NCBI RefSeq assembly: GCF_000801105.2
Contig: NC_079514.1
Location: 6,448,001-6,512,000, forward strand
DNA: 64,000 nt
From: Raphanus sativus
Taxonomy: Eukaryota > Streptophyta > Magnoliopsida > Brassicales > Brassicaceae
Direction: 5' to 3'
The position numbers and the translations under genes are program-made. Below are positions 33,960 through 45,891 of the stretch, one piece after another (the stretch's first letter is position 1; the number at the start of each line of letters is the position of its first letter). The notes beneath the pieces were generated by a model, which was not told the origin of the DNA, searched no databases, and saw only the letters and a program-made list of their open reading frames with translations.

Positions 33960-35188
33960 TTAAGCCCATTTGGCGATGATCGACATGCCACCGCACCCAA
34001 GAAGAGCTGCAATGAAACACTTGATCTGCATTTTGATGCTACCTTGAAGCTTTGGTCCCATGAACTCTGCCGCAAGAAGGTCCACAAGCGCCATGTAGAT
34101 GAGCAATCCTGCGGAGCATGCATTGAGCAATCCAACAGTTACCAATGCAGAGGGACTATTGTCTCTGTAGATGGTCGAAAGAGCGATCCCTAAGGCTATT
34201 CCAAAAGGCGTTGTCACCGCAAAAAAGAACGCCATAAGAAACTTTTTCAAGTTCGTATACTCAGCCTGAAAACATATAAAACATTAACGTTTATTATTTA
34301 CAGTGTTAACATCTTGACAGTAGATAAAATTTTCTGATATATAGTCTTATGTACCTGGAGGATGCAACCACCAAGACCCATGCCTTCGAACATTTGATGG
34401 AAGCAAAGAGCTGCGATGAGTCCTTTAATGGTGCAAGTGTCACTTGTTGCTCCTAGAGATAGTCCAATGACTACAGAGTGAACTATGATTCCAAGTTCCA
34501 GTACCTACGTAATTCATAACATTTATATTCGGTTATATATCATTTGAAATGGTAACGACGATTAATATATCAGTTTCTAATATTTTTATATATAATGTGT
34601 ACTAACCATAGCAATGACTCGATATCTCAAGAGTTGTGCACTCGCGGAATCTCCATCTTTCGTGGGTAAGGTAACATCATTTCCAGGGCCGTGACCATGA
34701 CCATGTGGTACGATTCCAACTGCGTTCTTGCTAGTATAAATGCTCGTAGCCATGGAATCGATGACTAAAGTGATTAGACCGGACAACATAGCAAGAAACC
34801 CGGAGAAAGGAAATTTGTGCCACGGGTTCTCTTTGAGGCATTGTGAAGACAACATCTCGAAAGAATCAGGCAAGACGTGCATAAAACCAGTTCCGAGGAT
34901 AATCCCTGAGGCGAAACATTTAACGATCGTGAAAATGTTCCCGTCGGGTTGAAGGAATGGCACGGAATGGCTAAAGAGAGGAGCACCAACACCAATCATG
35001 CTTGCGACTAGGATTGCTGCGATTGCTATGATTTTGAGAGGCAAAGCTTTAGCCTTGTTGACGCATGGGTTCTCTAACTCGCTTGCGCAGTCTTGGGGCG
35101 CCGTTGAAGTTGACGGAGAGATTGTAAAAGAGAGAAAGATGAGTGCGAGGAACATTACTTTCATGAAAAATGCTGAAGTTGAAGCCAT
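33960..35188 (-). CDS. ZIP8-like: ZIP metal transporter, copy 2 (three exons)
   Basis: Exons are 35188-34607, 34504-34355 and 34265-33960, exactly the same lengths (582, 150 and 306 bp) as copy 1, giving 345 residues. An upstream in-frame Met would add 23 residues. The MASTS start is preferred because it matches copy 1 and leaves a proper signal peptide at the N terminus. HGHGHG in the variable loop, [12 protein letters not shown] in helix 4 and [11 protein letters not shown] in helix 5 are all present. It is very similar to copy 1 along its length. Together with similar intron positions and the same orientation 4 kb away, this indicates a local tandem duplication. No disabling mutation was seen. 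A TATATAA-like box lies at about 35259-35266 on the minus strand. Confidence 0.93.
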
Positions 35189-35259
35189 TTTTGTTTTCTT
35201 CTGGAGTTTGTCTTTGGCTTGTTTAATGTCTGTCTTTAGACTTACTGGATGAGTCAAGT

Positions 35260-36720
35260 TATATAGTAAGGTCTGCTTGTTGTTTCCATGCCGCCATCTA
35301 TTGTCATTGATGACGAGACTACTTGCTATGTTGAATATGAAACAGATTAACTAATAATATTCCAGAAGGAAATACTCACCAAGAAACTTTACAAGATTTT
35401 ACAAAAAAAAATAGATTTACAAGATTATATATAACATCCGTTAAGTTCAAGAGTAGCTATACCATATTTTACAAAATTTATATAAAAGCTGTAGATTTAT
35501 TAGATAATTCGTTTTATAAATAATAAAACTGTAGATATATATGAAGAAAATTCTGCCTACATCTTATACAAAAAAATATTTAATTATATTTTTGCTTAAA
35601 TTTAGGCCTTATCATTGCATGCTAACACAATTCATTATAATTTATAAAACAATTGTGTAATATAAATGTATATCTATGCTAGCCAGTTGTTATAAATAAC
35701 CAACATCTACTTCTGAACAGACAAACAATCCAAAAATTGAATCATATTCTGATATAGTTTAAATAGTTTTAGTTTTTTAGTCTTTAATCACTCAAATAAA
35801 AAATTGTCACATGAATTAGTACCATTGACCCAGGAGGGAATTTCCAAAACTGCAACTTTCGTGCCGTTTGTCGAGCGGTCGAAGTCAACCCCATGCGTCT
35901 TTAGCTAGTTGCGTAAAATCGGTTAGTCAACTCTCAGACACGTTTACTTTTATCGTATATTTAAGTATCGATTAGGTTTATATGTAATTTATAGGATTGC
36001 GACCAGCACAAATTCGCACGTGAGAGCTTGTGTTCTTTGCATGGTTGCAATACAGTCAGCAAGACATACATGCAGCACGTATGAAAGTAGATTCCTCTTT
36101 TCGTAGTTTGAGTTTTGTAAAAGGAACGTATGTATCTTTTTTTCTGAATGAATGTTAAATTTTATTCAAGCAATTTTTTTTTACATTAAGTGTAACTGTG
36201 ATTCTATGTATTTACACCATCAAAATCTTTACTCTATAAGAATGATCCTGCTCCTCCATCTCTTCCATTCTCTTGAGTCGCAAATCAAGTTATTAAGCCT
36301 TCCTCAAGGTGCTGCTGCCCCTTCCCTTTCACAGATAGCAATTTTAGTCTCATAGTCCTTCCCACAAATCTGACCAAACTGTTGATATCTTTCGGCTGTT
36401 CTTTTAGCATTGCGTTCTCTCCACATTGTATGCAACGTAGCTTGGAGAGCATACTGAAAGATAAACGTCTTAGCTGGTGAGAGTCTTGGATTAGACAAGA
36501 GCATCTTAAGTACATCTTAAGTACATTCCACAAAAAGAACGTACGTACCATTATTGTATAAATTGTATTCATAACGTAGCTTTGTGTTTCCATATTTGAA
36601 CTATCTATATACTCTCGAACTTCTAACTCATCCTCAAGGTTTAATTTATTAACTAACCATAAAACAATTTTAAAACAAGGAGAATAGCAATTAATTTTCA
36701 TGTTAGATATATAATTCTGT
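35260..36720. other. Intergenic region between ZIP copies 2 and 3, first part
   Basis: No gene is supported. A minus-strand open frame at 36285-36731 (148 codons) has scattered hydrophobic and Cys residues, but no family motif or splice context that I recognise. It contains TLHTMWRERNAKR and LMLLSNPRLSPAKTF in overlapping frames, a pattern like the end of a plant LINE-encoded protein. It may be another LINE fragment (about 36290-36520). Confidence 0.4.
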
Positions 36721-36721
36721 G

Positions 36722-36885
36722 ATGGAAGCACCTTGGCCTAGTGGTCAAGGTTTAAAGAGTTCTACACCTAAGTCTGGGGTTCAAATCCCAGACGACGCAA
36801 TTTTTATAGGAGGAAGTTTCTACAGGAAGAGGTCTGGGTTTCAATTTTTGGAGAAGACGGATTATGCAGAAAATTAGAGAAAAAA
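36722..36885 (+). mobile_element. SINE (tRNA-derived)
   Basis: GCACCTTGGCCTAGTGGTC is a tRNA A-box-like promoter, and GGGGTTCAAATCCCAGACG (B-box at about 36776-36790) follows at the expected spacing. The body continues to about 36885 with CAGGAAGAGGTCTGGGTTTC. A true tRNA is excluded by the poor acceptor and anticodon arms. It resembles crucifer SINEs that begin with CTTGGCCTAGTGG. Confidence 0.7.
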
Positions 36886-37125
36886 CACACAAGAGATCTT
36901 CAACATGGCGCAAGAAATACCGTTAGGAATGAATCTCATAAGACGACTCAAGGTGATGCAGTCAGGTGTGAATCATCACAAAACAAGTAGTATTGTCGGC
37001 TGTAATATCGTCTACGTAGTGTTCTCATAATTTGTAATAGCATAATCAACGAGACAAAAAAAGATATAGAATTCTATGAACTCGGGTTTAAATGTTCTAT
37101 GTCAATTTGTCTTTTAATTCTAAAA

Positions 37126-37355
37126 CTAGATTTTTGACCCGTCCTTCGATATGTTTTTTTGTTTTAGTTTTTTTAAAAATCTAATTTTTATACTTATATT
37201 TTTCTGTAATTATATTTGTATTTTTTTGTAATCATATTTATATATAATTAAAGTTGATTACATGATATATTCAGATAGTTATTTAGATAAACTTATAAAA
37301 TAATTTGGATATAATCTTTTATCAGTTGGTCATAATCCAGTTTTAATAGTATTGA
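37126..37355 (-). mobile_element. Short non-autonomous Helitron (230 bp)
   Basis: Minus strand: TCAATACTATTAAAACTGG starts at 37355 after an A, and ...CGAAGGACGGGTCAAAAATCTAG ends at 37126 before a T. Terminal TC and CTAG with A/T flanks satisfy the Helitron rules. The GGGTCAAA(A)ATCTAG end recurs in the element at 43427. No coding. Confidence 0.72.
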
Positions 37356-37397
37356 TGATGTCCACATTTCTTTGGCATAGTCATATATGGTCATTGG

Positions 37398-37401
<4 letters not shown>

Positions 37402-37430
<29 letters not shown>
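37402..37430. repeat. (AT)n microsatellite
   Basis: An uninterrupted AT dinucleotide run of about 28 bp. The flanks GGTCATTGGTTAAT and GTGACCATTGATC form an imperfect inverted repeat. Confidence 0.9.
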
Positions 37431-37432
<2 letters not shown>

Positions 37433-37439
37433 ACCATTG

Positions 37440-39334
37440 ATCTAATTGTATAAATGGTTTACTGTTTATTGAACTTGTTTCTTTCTATCTAACCGTATAA
37501 AGTTATTTCAACATTATAATGATACATATATTGATTATGTAATGTAGGAACGTTTGAAATAACGGTGACATACAAAATCAAAATAATCACTCTCCTTGAA
37601 TTCTTATTTCAGTTGCATGACCTTTAAGGATCTACATGCATTCTTTTCTTTCTATTGTTTCTCTGAGGTTTCATGTGTTCCTCTTTTTATTTGTAGAGCG
37701 TCTTTGCCCTGACCCATCTCTCATTTTTTCTGTAATGAGACATGTAATCTATTTAGTTTTTTTTTAATTGTATTTAGTTTTGAATATTAATTCATTGTCA
37801 TGAAAGTAAACATCAGAATCATACTAAAAGAAAATGTAATTATATATATTATCCATTATATGAATCCAATTCTTCGTGGCATGCCTCCTTACCAGTCAAC
37901 TTCGATTAGAATTTCTTTTTGTCCTTTTTTCCAATTTTGTCAAGGATGTATTAAATAGATAAAACATAAAACTTGAATTTATAATATCGGTTAATTGTCG
38001 ATTTAGTTTCCACGTTTTATATGGTTGGACGAGCACGACGCAAAACGTGCCAAAGTCATCTTCCACCGACGTGACAAAATGCCTATATTCGAATCGCCTA
38101 ACTAATAAATAAAATGTTGAAAATATTTTAATTTGGAATAACATAAATATATTTCCATATTGGGCATAATCTCTATTATTCACTTGGAATAACATAAATA
38201 TATTTCCATATTGGGCATAATCTCTATTATTCACTTGGAATAACATTAATATATATAATAACTTAATTATTTCAATAGTTGAACGGGCCTTATTTAAACT
38301 TCGTTTGTTTCGAAACTAATAATAGCAGCAACATCCGGTATGAGTTTGAAATTCAGTTTATATCGCTTATATGGTAAGGTTGTAACAAACAATATAGCTA
38401 TTTCTTAAAATTACTCAGAAAACATTCCAAATTTTTAAATCAAGTAATGTAATATCACTAAATGTGTTTTTCTTGATGCCAACCGATCGAATAAGCCAAT
38501 AAGACATATCAAAAAATTAAGAACAACAAACTAACATAAACAAATATTATAAAAATTAAGATAATCGTATATAAATCGGACATAATATAGTTAGAATTCA
38601 TTCTAGGCAACTTAAAGCATACGATTTTATGTGTGCTTTAGTTTTTTGTTTTGGCTGAAGCTTGAAGTTGTTGTTATTATTATTACTTTTAATGCATTTA
38701 TGTAATTTTACAGTTCACACTGCTGGTTATATGTCAGTAGTTGTCATGAACTATTGATTTGAAGACAGTTTAATTTAAAAGTTAGAAGTTTCAAAAAATG
38801 AACTAAAATGTTAGTATTGAGGCTTTGATCTAAGTGGTTAAAATTGCGGAGTGTAACATGTGATTGATTTATTGACTGACATTAGTTGGAAGGTATACAA
38901 ATTTTGATCAAGTAGGGTGGTATACTTTAAATCTAGTCTATTTTTTCTTCTTTTTTTTTGGGTGTAAAGATCTAGTCTATCTTAAAGCACTAAATACATT
39001 TTTTCCTGTGACCAAATAGGAAGCTGATAAGATATACCACAGGAAAAAAGAAGTTCATGGCCTAATCTCTCCCTTTTATAACTACCACTGACAATCAACA
39101 AACCCCATTAACTTCCAAAGAAGAAAAATGCCACATTGTTAAAAGTAAATTTACAATGTCATAGAAATATGATTTCAAATTCTTACAATGTCATATTGTC
39201 ATGTTAATATATAATCAATATCTCAATATAGACATAAAATATATAAAGTAGAACTTCAAATGTATACAGGCGAATCATTTTTCACCTTAAACATAATAAA
39301 TCAATAATTTATTAATTATGTTGATACGAGTATT
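37440..39334. other. Gene-free interval downstream of ZIP copy 3, with a 51-bp tandem repeat
   Basis: A 51-bp unit (TTGGAATAACATAAATATAT...) repeats at 38133, 38184 and, partially, 38235. Because 51 is a multiple of three it creates a repetitive open frame on the minus strand, which I regard as fortuitous. A decayed SINE-related segment (GACATTAGTTGGAAGGTATA) is at about 38815-39010. No gene seen. Confidence 0.55.
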
Positions 39335-40601
39335 TTAAGCCCAGATGGCGACGACTGACATTACGGCACAGCCGACTACAGCCGAAGCGAAGCACTTGAT
39401 CTGAAGCTTGATGCTACCTTGGAGCATTGATCCCATGAACTCGGTAGCTAGAAGGTCGACGAGGGCCATGTAGATGAGCATTCCGGCCGAGCAAGCATTT
39501 AACAGTCCGATTGTTATCAACGCCGTTGGACTGTTATCTTTATAGATACTTGACAATGCGATCCCAAGAAAAATACCACAAGGTGTTGTTCCAGCAAAAA
39601 AGAATGCCATCAAGAACTTTTTCACATTTTTAAAATCTGCCTGTTTCACATAAAGTATACACATATGATTATATGAATATAAATGTCTGGTTAATAATTT
39701 GGTATAAGAAACATACATATGAATGTAGATTTGTACCTGGAGGATGCAGCCACCGAGACCCATGCCTTCGAATAGGTGATGGAAGCAAAGAGCGATGATG
39801 AGTCCTCTAATGGTGCATGCATCATTTGTTGCTCCTAGGGATAGTCCAATGACCACGGAATGAAATAAAATCCCAAGCTCCAGTACCTATTCATGAAATT
39901 CAGAAAATGGTTTAAGATATTTTTATCAAAGTATGATTTATTTAAAATGGTACGTCGCTCAAATTATTTTCATATACACTAACCATCGCAATGACACGGT
40001 ACCGTAGAAGTTGTGGATCAGAAGATCCATCATCTTTAGTTGATAGGACAACACCATGACCGTGGCTGTGATTGTGACCTACAATGTGAATCGCCTTCTC
40101 CTGATCAACGCCATACTCGTCAGGCACTGGTCCCACTGTGTTTTTGACGGTATAAAGGCTGGTGGTAATGGAGTCAATGGCTAGAGTGACTAGGCCAGAC
40201 ACCATAGCGACGAATCCCGCAAACGGAAACTTATGCCACGGATCATGACTAAGGCATTTTGATGACAACATCTCGAAAGAGTCAGGCAATACGTGCATGA
40301 AACCTGTTCCGAGAATGATTCCGGAAGAAAAACATTTTACGATCATGAAACCGTTGCCATCTGGATGGAGGAAAGAAATGTAGCGGCTAAAAAAAGGAGC
40401 CATTACACCTATCAAGCTTATCGTAAGGATGGCCACAATGGCTACGATTTTGAGTGGTAAAGCCTTAGCTTTATTGATACATGGATTCTCCAAGCCGCTG
40501 TCGCAATTTTCAGGGGCGGTTGAGACCGCCGGTAACACGGTGAATGTGAACAGAACGAGGAGAATGTAGACGAGTCTCATGACTAATTTGGTAATAGCCA
40601 T
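39335..40601 (-). CDS. ZIP8-like: ZIP metal transporter, copy 3 (three exons, divergent)
   Basis: Exons are 40601-39984, 39886-39737 and 39640-39335; exons 2 and 3 keep the 150/306-bp lengths, while exon 1 is 36 bp longer, giving 357 residues. The extra length is in the cytosolic loop, where the His cluster is HNHSHGHG preceded by an acidic segment (PDEYGVDQEKA). Helix 4 is [12 protein letters not shown] and helix 5 is [11 protein letters not shown], with His replacing the Gln of copies 1 and 2. The last helix ends AIWA rather than AKWA. It is clearly more diverged than copies 1 and 2 are from each other, so it represents an older duplication. All exons are open with GT-AG introns. A TATATAAA box on the minus strand lies at about 40666-40673. 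Confidence 0.92.
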
Positions 40602-40679
40602 TAGTATAGAGATTATTGTGTAGTATATGATGTTTTATGAGTTCAATGTTTTGTCTTTTGGTTGGTTTATATAGGATTA

Positions 40680-42835
40680 TATATATGCAGGGCTGTTCTC
40701 GGTGCTGCTGTGGGAAGTCAATTGAAAAATAATTGACTAAATCAATAGAAAAAATATTACACTTGAGAGAATCAAGATCCTGATTCTATTGATTGTGAAT
40801 GTACATTGTCAGATAGAATAGTTTTGAAATTTATATTAAGAAAAATGATTGCCGGCCACCGGGTGGAAGGTGTGGATCATGCCAAACAATGCACGAAATT
40901 TCTAGTTCACTTATAAGGGAAAAATGCTTGTAATACTATACCGACATAGCTAAATTCTAAAAAAAAAAGAATCATAATAGAATAATGGCAAATAAAAATG
41001 GGATATTGCACCCAACAAAAACCAAAATTCACTCACTAACCAAAAATACCCCCTCTCTCCTACTTTCTCTTCCTATCTCTCTCTCTAAAAATCTAATTCA
41101 CTTTTTTTGGTTATTTAGCAAAAAAATCGATCAAAATCTCAATTAAAGTTCAAAAAAGGAAAAAAATCGTAGCAGCCCTTCTATTAACATTGGGCCATGT
41201 TATTTGGTGATCATTGGTTAAACTATAACACTAAAAAAAATTCTAGAGAATTTAGTTTAAGTTTTTTTTTAAAATTTTAATGCTGCATCAATATTTTTTA
41301 CAGCTTTAAAATGTTGCTTGAGAAAATAAAACTTCTATATCCATTTTTACCGTAATTTTTTAAACTAATATAAAACATGATCGATAATTTTAAACTCTTT
41401 AGATAAAAACTAAAGTTAATACCTCTTAAAACCCAACCAAATACACCCTTTATCTATTGGCTCCCATGGTGTGTTTTATTTCAGGTGTGTTATATATCAC
41501 GGTACATGCACTTACAAACCCTTAAAATACTTTCGGAACATTTTCAATCTCATTCTATAATTTACTCTAAAATGAAGTTAAGAGTAAAAAATATTTTAAT
41601 TTCATTCTGTTTTCTACTCCATAATAAAGTAAACATAGATTTATCTCAAAAGAAACTAAACATAGATATATTTACTTCTAAAATATAATAATCTTTTATT
41701 TTTTTGTTCCTTACTCTATTTTCACTCTAAAAATAGAGTAGTGATAGAATAAATCATCTTATGGATTTATTTAATTTTAAGAAAATTGAATTTTACATTG
41801 GAAATGCTCTTATATCACTTGTTTCTTTATACTATTTTCAATTTTATCAAACATACACAAATTCAAATAAGTTAAACATGTTTAAATATAAAATAAAAAC
41901 AAAACATTTTTTCAGAATTTCCAATTTAGTGAGCGATTATGTTCAAATCGCAATGGAAGTTGCATGCACTATATTTAGGGTCTTGTTGGTTCAAACGCGT
42001 CGATTGCGGTTGCGGTTTCAAGTGTTATAAAGCAGCTTGAAACGGATTGATTATGAAATATTACAGTGATTTAATAATAAATTACCTATAAACATATTAT
42101 AAAATTATAAAATTAATATAATATATTTAATAGTAATATTATGTTTATTTATTTTTTATTTTTAATTTAGTAAAAGTTATAATTTCAATAAAATTTGTTG
42201 GAAGATTTATATTAAAACTTTTAATAGAATATTTGTTTTGTTTATATATGTATATATCCTTCTAGCATACATATTAGTGTTTAAAAATAATACTGAATAT
42301 TCTTAGTTTAAAGTTTTTATAAAATAAATTATGATACTGATTTTGAATTTTAATTAAAAAATAAAATGTATATATATTTTTATTTATAACTTTAAATTAT
42401 GATGCATATATAATATTTATATTACACTATTTAAAAAATAGTTCCATCTATTTGGTTTGTTCAGTTTTTTTGTTTGTTCTTTTATGTTCCATCTATTTGG
42501 TTTATTCTTTTAGTAATCAGTAATGACATCTTTTTTTCGTCTGTTTTGTACTGTTTGTTCCGTTGCCAGTGACACAACACTGCTAAAAAAGCTATTAAGT
42601 CCATTTTCAAACTTCCTATTTGAACTAAGCTAAAATAATTAAGCTAATGATTGCCTAGTCTCCATATTCAAACTTGCTGCTGCCACAACTGTACTTGAAT
42701 GTCTTCTATTGCAGCAATAGTATATTTTTAAATTTAACTTTTCCTTTTGTTATCTTTATTTAAAGGGAATAGCGGTGGGAATACAAGCCATTGGACGTTG
42801 AAAGTCAGAAAAAGAATTAAAAAAAAACTAATTGA
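40680..42835. other. Intergenic region with MITE-like fragments
   Basis: About 41515-41830 contains TTCTATAATTTACTCTAAAAT and AAATAGAGTAGTGATAGAAT, the same material as the MITE at 61031-61283. It ends near GGAAATGCTCTT, so it is probably a decayed copy. At about 41975-42040, AGGGTCTTGTTGGTTCAAAC then GATTGCGGTTGCGGTTTC is one end of the hAT-like family at 5641-6272, with an AT-rich interior but no partner end. No gene seen. Confidence 0.5.
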
Positions 42836-43310
42836 GAAATTGCCAAAAATATAGTACCACTTTTCATGTTTACACTAACCACTTTTACCACTACTTTTAA
42901 TGAAGGGTTTAGATTTGAAGGTTTAGGATTTAGGGTTAAGATTTGATGTTTTAGGGTTTAAGGTATATAGTTTAGGGTTTAGAGTTGAGGATTTAGGGTT
43001 TAGAGTTGAGGATTTAGGGTTTATAGTTTAGACTTTAGGGTTTAGGGTTTAGGATATTGAATTTAGGGTATATAGTTTAGGGTTTAGGGTATAGAGTTGA
43101 AGATTTTGGGTTTAGGATTTAGAATTGGAGGTTTATGATTTAGAATTTGGGATTAGAATTTTTAAAAGCATATAAAAACAAAGATATAAGAGTTTTTACC
43201 ATTTTAATAAATAAGGTATTTTTGAAAATGTGTCTTTAGTGGTGGTAAAGATGAATAATGGTACCTTGAAAGTGGTATTTTTGAAAATTCCCAAACTAAT
43301 TTTTATGAAG
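42836..43310. mobile_element. Inverted-repeat element with telomere-like TTTAGGG core
   Basis: The left end (TTGCCAAAAATATAGTACCACTTTTCATG) and the reverse complement of the right end (TTGGGAATTTTCAAAAATACCACTTTC) match in order over about 60 bp. Both arms continue with ACC(A)CTTTTACCAC-like sequence. The core (about 42905-43150) is a degenerate string of GGGTTTAG / GATTTAGGGTTT units. No coding. Confidence 0.65.
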
Positions 43311-43426
43311 TTACAGCAGCTTTTTCTTTGAGGAGAGAAAGTCCATGTACTTCTTCAGGGACTAATCCAATTCGATTACATGTTTAACTTATTTACTAAT
43401 CTTCTGTCTATATTTTTAATTGACAA

Positions 43427-44130
43427 CTAGATTTTGACCCGTCCTTAGAAGGACGAGTATATTTTTGTTTTACATTTTTTATAAATTTAATTTTTATATT
43501 TATTTATTTACATTTTTTTCATTATATAATATCAATATACTAAAACAGGAATATGACCTATTGATATATGTGTGGTCAAATTATTTTATGATAATTATTA
43601 AAACCTCTTATTAATTATTAATTATTTAAAAGGAATATTATTAAAAAGAAAAATATAAATATGATTAAAAAATAAATATAAAAATTAAATTTCTAAAATA
43701 TGTAAAACAAAAAATATACCAACTCTTTCAAAGGCGAATCCGAATCTAGTCAATATTATTAAAATAGAAACATAACATATTGATATATGTATGGTCAAAC
43801 TATTTTAATACAATGATTAAAACCTCCTATTAATTATTTAAGAGAAATGTTATACAATGAAAAACACAAATACTAAAACATATAAATATAAAAATTAAAT
43901 TTCTAAAAGAATATAAAATTAAAAAAATATAAAAGGGCGGGTCCAAATGTAGAAATCTATTTAAAACCCGTTAAATTAAAATCTGTAGAATATCGGATCA
44001 TGATCATAATTTTTAATTTTAATTTAGTTGTTTAGTTTTAGTTTTAATTTTATTTTTTAAAGAAACATAATTTTTATGTTTGTGTGTTTGTATAATCATA
44101 TTCTGTATGATATGAATTTAATAGAATAGA
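43427..44130 (-). mobile_element. Minus-strand Helitron, possible host of two smaller ones
   Basis: The 3' end on the minus strand is CGTCCTTCTAAGGACG, a perfect 7-bp hairpin, then GGTCAAAATCTAG, terminating at 43427. A candidate 5' end TCTATTCTATTAAATTC starts at 44130 after A. The 3' terminus is convincing; the 5' partner is a best guess because similar ends occur at 44416, 45159 and 45198. Two plus-strand Helitron-like units lie inside. Confidence 0.6.
43532..43952 (+). mobile_element. Two short Helitron-like units joined head to tail
   Basis: Unit 1 (43532-43749) starts TCAATATACTAAAACAGG after A and ends GCGAATCCGAATCTAG. Unit 2 starts directly at 43750 with TCAATATTATTAAAATAG and ends GGGCGGGTCCAAATGTAG at about 43952. 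The two are about 70-80% similar by eye, sharing CATATTGATATATGT and the ATAAAAATTAAATTTCTAAAA block. There is no spacer between CTAG and the next TC. Confidence 0.62.
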
Positions 44131-45300
44131 TAAGTTTTGTAAGTATATACATGTATCATATGGTAAGGCTTGGTCCTTTTGTCAATATTCAGTCCAAATT
44201 ATTTGTTTTTTTTATTTGAACATAAAAACAGGAACATAGGGAAGTTACTAACGGTTAACAATATTCGAAGCCCAAACTATCGTTTCATATGCCGAGGGAA
44301 GTTATGAACGGTTAACAATGCTCTAGATATAATTATATTATATTTTATGCAGTTATTTTTTTAAGTTAGATCCAACCTTTTATTAATTGGTCATACAGGA
44401 GAATTAATAGAATAGATACATTTAAAATATACTTTTGAATCAAATAACCTATTTAAAACCCGTTAAACTAAATGAGGTTTAAAATTTTATAAAATTGAAA
44501 ATAAAAATTTTCAAATAGTTTCAAAAAGTATTTTCAAATTTCAAAAAAAAAACAATTCGAAAAAGTTTGAAATTTTCTTTTTAATAAGTTTGAATTTGAG
44601 AACATATAATCTGAAACTATAAAGAAATAATTTTTAATTTATTATTTATATTTATATATTTAGGGTATAAGAGTCTTTGACCTATTAAATAAAATATTTT
44701 GGCCATTTTTTCTTATGATATTTTTGTAACAAAAACTTAAAAATGTTATATTTAGGAAAATTGCCCAATTTAAAATTATCTAAATTATTTGATATTTTAT
44801 TCAAACAGTCCGATTTAAAAAGTTGGTATAATTATTTATTTATTTATTTGTAAACATAGTTATTAATACTATGAATATAAATGTCATTGATTGTTATTGA
44901 TAATATATGAATAATTGCTGTCAATGTTCGTAGTCTAATATTCTTTCTATTCTTAGATATAAAGTTATTGTGTACGTGATATTTTTCTACTTTTGTGCAT
45001 CCCGAAATTATAGGAAGTAAAGGGGAAGGGAGGTTACAAATATCCTTATGCATTCCAATATTTGTTAATTAATGGCAGTTAATTATTTGAAAATGTGGGC
45101 TATAAATAAGTGGACACAATTTTTATCGATTGGTCATGGTGAAGAATTAATAGAATAGATGAAATCGATTGGTCATGGTGAAGAATTAATAGAATAGATG
45201 AAGCCATGGAAAATATAGACAGAAGACTACATTAAATTATTAAAAAGAGAGCATAAAGAAACTAAAATAAACTAAAAAACTTTCAGCAAAAAAACCAGCA
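44131..45300. repeat. Repeated minus-strand Helitron 5' termini, including a 39-bp tandem repeat
   Basis: The string AGAATTAATAGAATAGAT (minus-strand ATCTATTCTATTAATTC) occurs ending at about 44417, 45160 and 45199. The last two are in an exact 39-bp tandem repeat (45126-45203) that includes ATCGATTGGTCATGGTGA. All match the proposed Helitron 5' terminus at 44130. No coding sequence in this interval. Confidence 0.6.
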
Positions 45301-45891
45301 ACACCGATTATTCTTCCTCTAGTTCTCTCCACAAAATGCAGTAGAAACATCCAAAACAATGCAAAAATAAAGTAAAATTTTCTCCTTTTTCTTCCTCGGA
45401 AATAAAAACAGACACTTTGACGCTGGGCAGCATAGAATTTTCTTCGTAATTTTAGTTTCCAAGTGTAAATCTCCCTCTACTTGATAAGAAATTTCTGGGT
45501 TTGTGTTCTTCTTCCTTAATAATCTTTAATTTTGTTATCATTATCTATAGTGGTTTTTGCTTATTGATTAATTTATTATTTTACGCTTTAATTTATGTAA
45601 TAATTTAGAGGTCCGGTTGGTTTGAGTTGGTGAACAAATCGTGCTGTTTCTTTTGTAATTGTCTGAATGATCTTTTTTTATTCTCCGATTTATGCTGAAT
45701 CTGTTGGTGTAAGATTAGCTGTTCTGCTGACCTGTAACGTAAAGTTCATGTCTTTTTCACTTTCTCTATCTAAGTTTGAGGTTAGATGATGTCTGCAACG
45801 TTTGGTTTTGTCACAGTTCTTATTAGGCTTCCTTGGTTTGTTGCTAAGCAAATAAAGTTTGTACCTTTTTTTTGTAATATAGTTTCCAAAC

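Noticed and set aside
34586..35257. A 23-residue N-terminal extension of ZIP copy 2
   Set aside because: The extension is basic and precedes a good signal peptide; copies 1 and 3 start at the later Met, so it is taken as 5' untranslated sequence.
36722..36800. A tRNA gene
   Set aside because: Only the A- and B-box promoters are convincing. The acceptor and anticodon arms do not pair and the sequence continues into a SINE body.
37896..38246. A 116-codon minus-strand frame with a repeated 17-residue segment
   Set aside because: The repeat is simply a 51-bp tandem DNA repeat (17 codons); the rest has no family motif or splice context.
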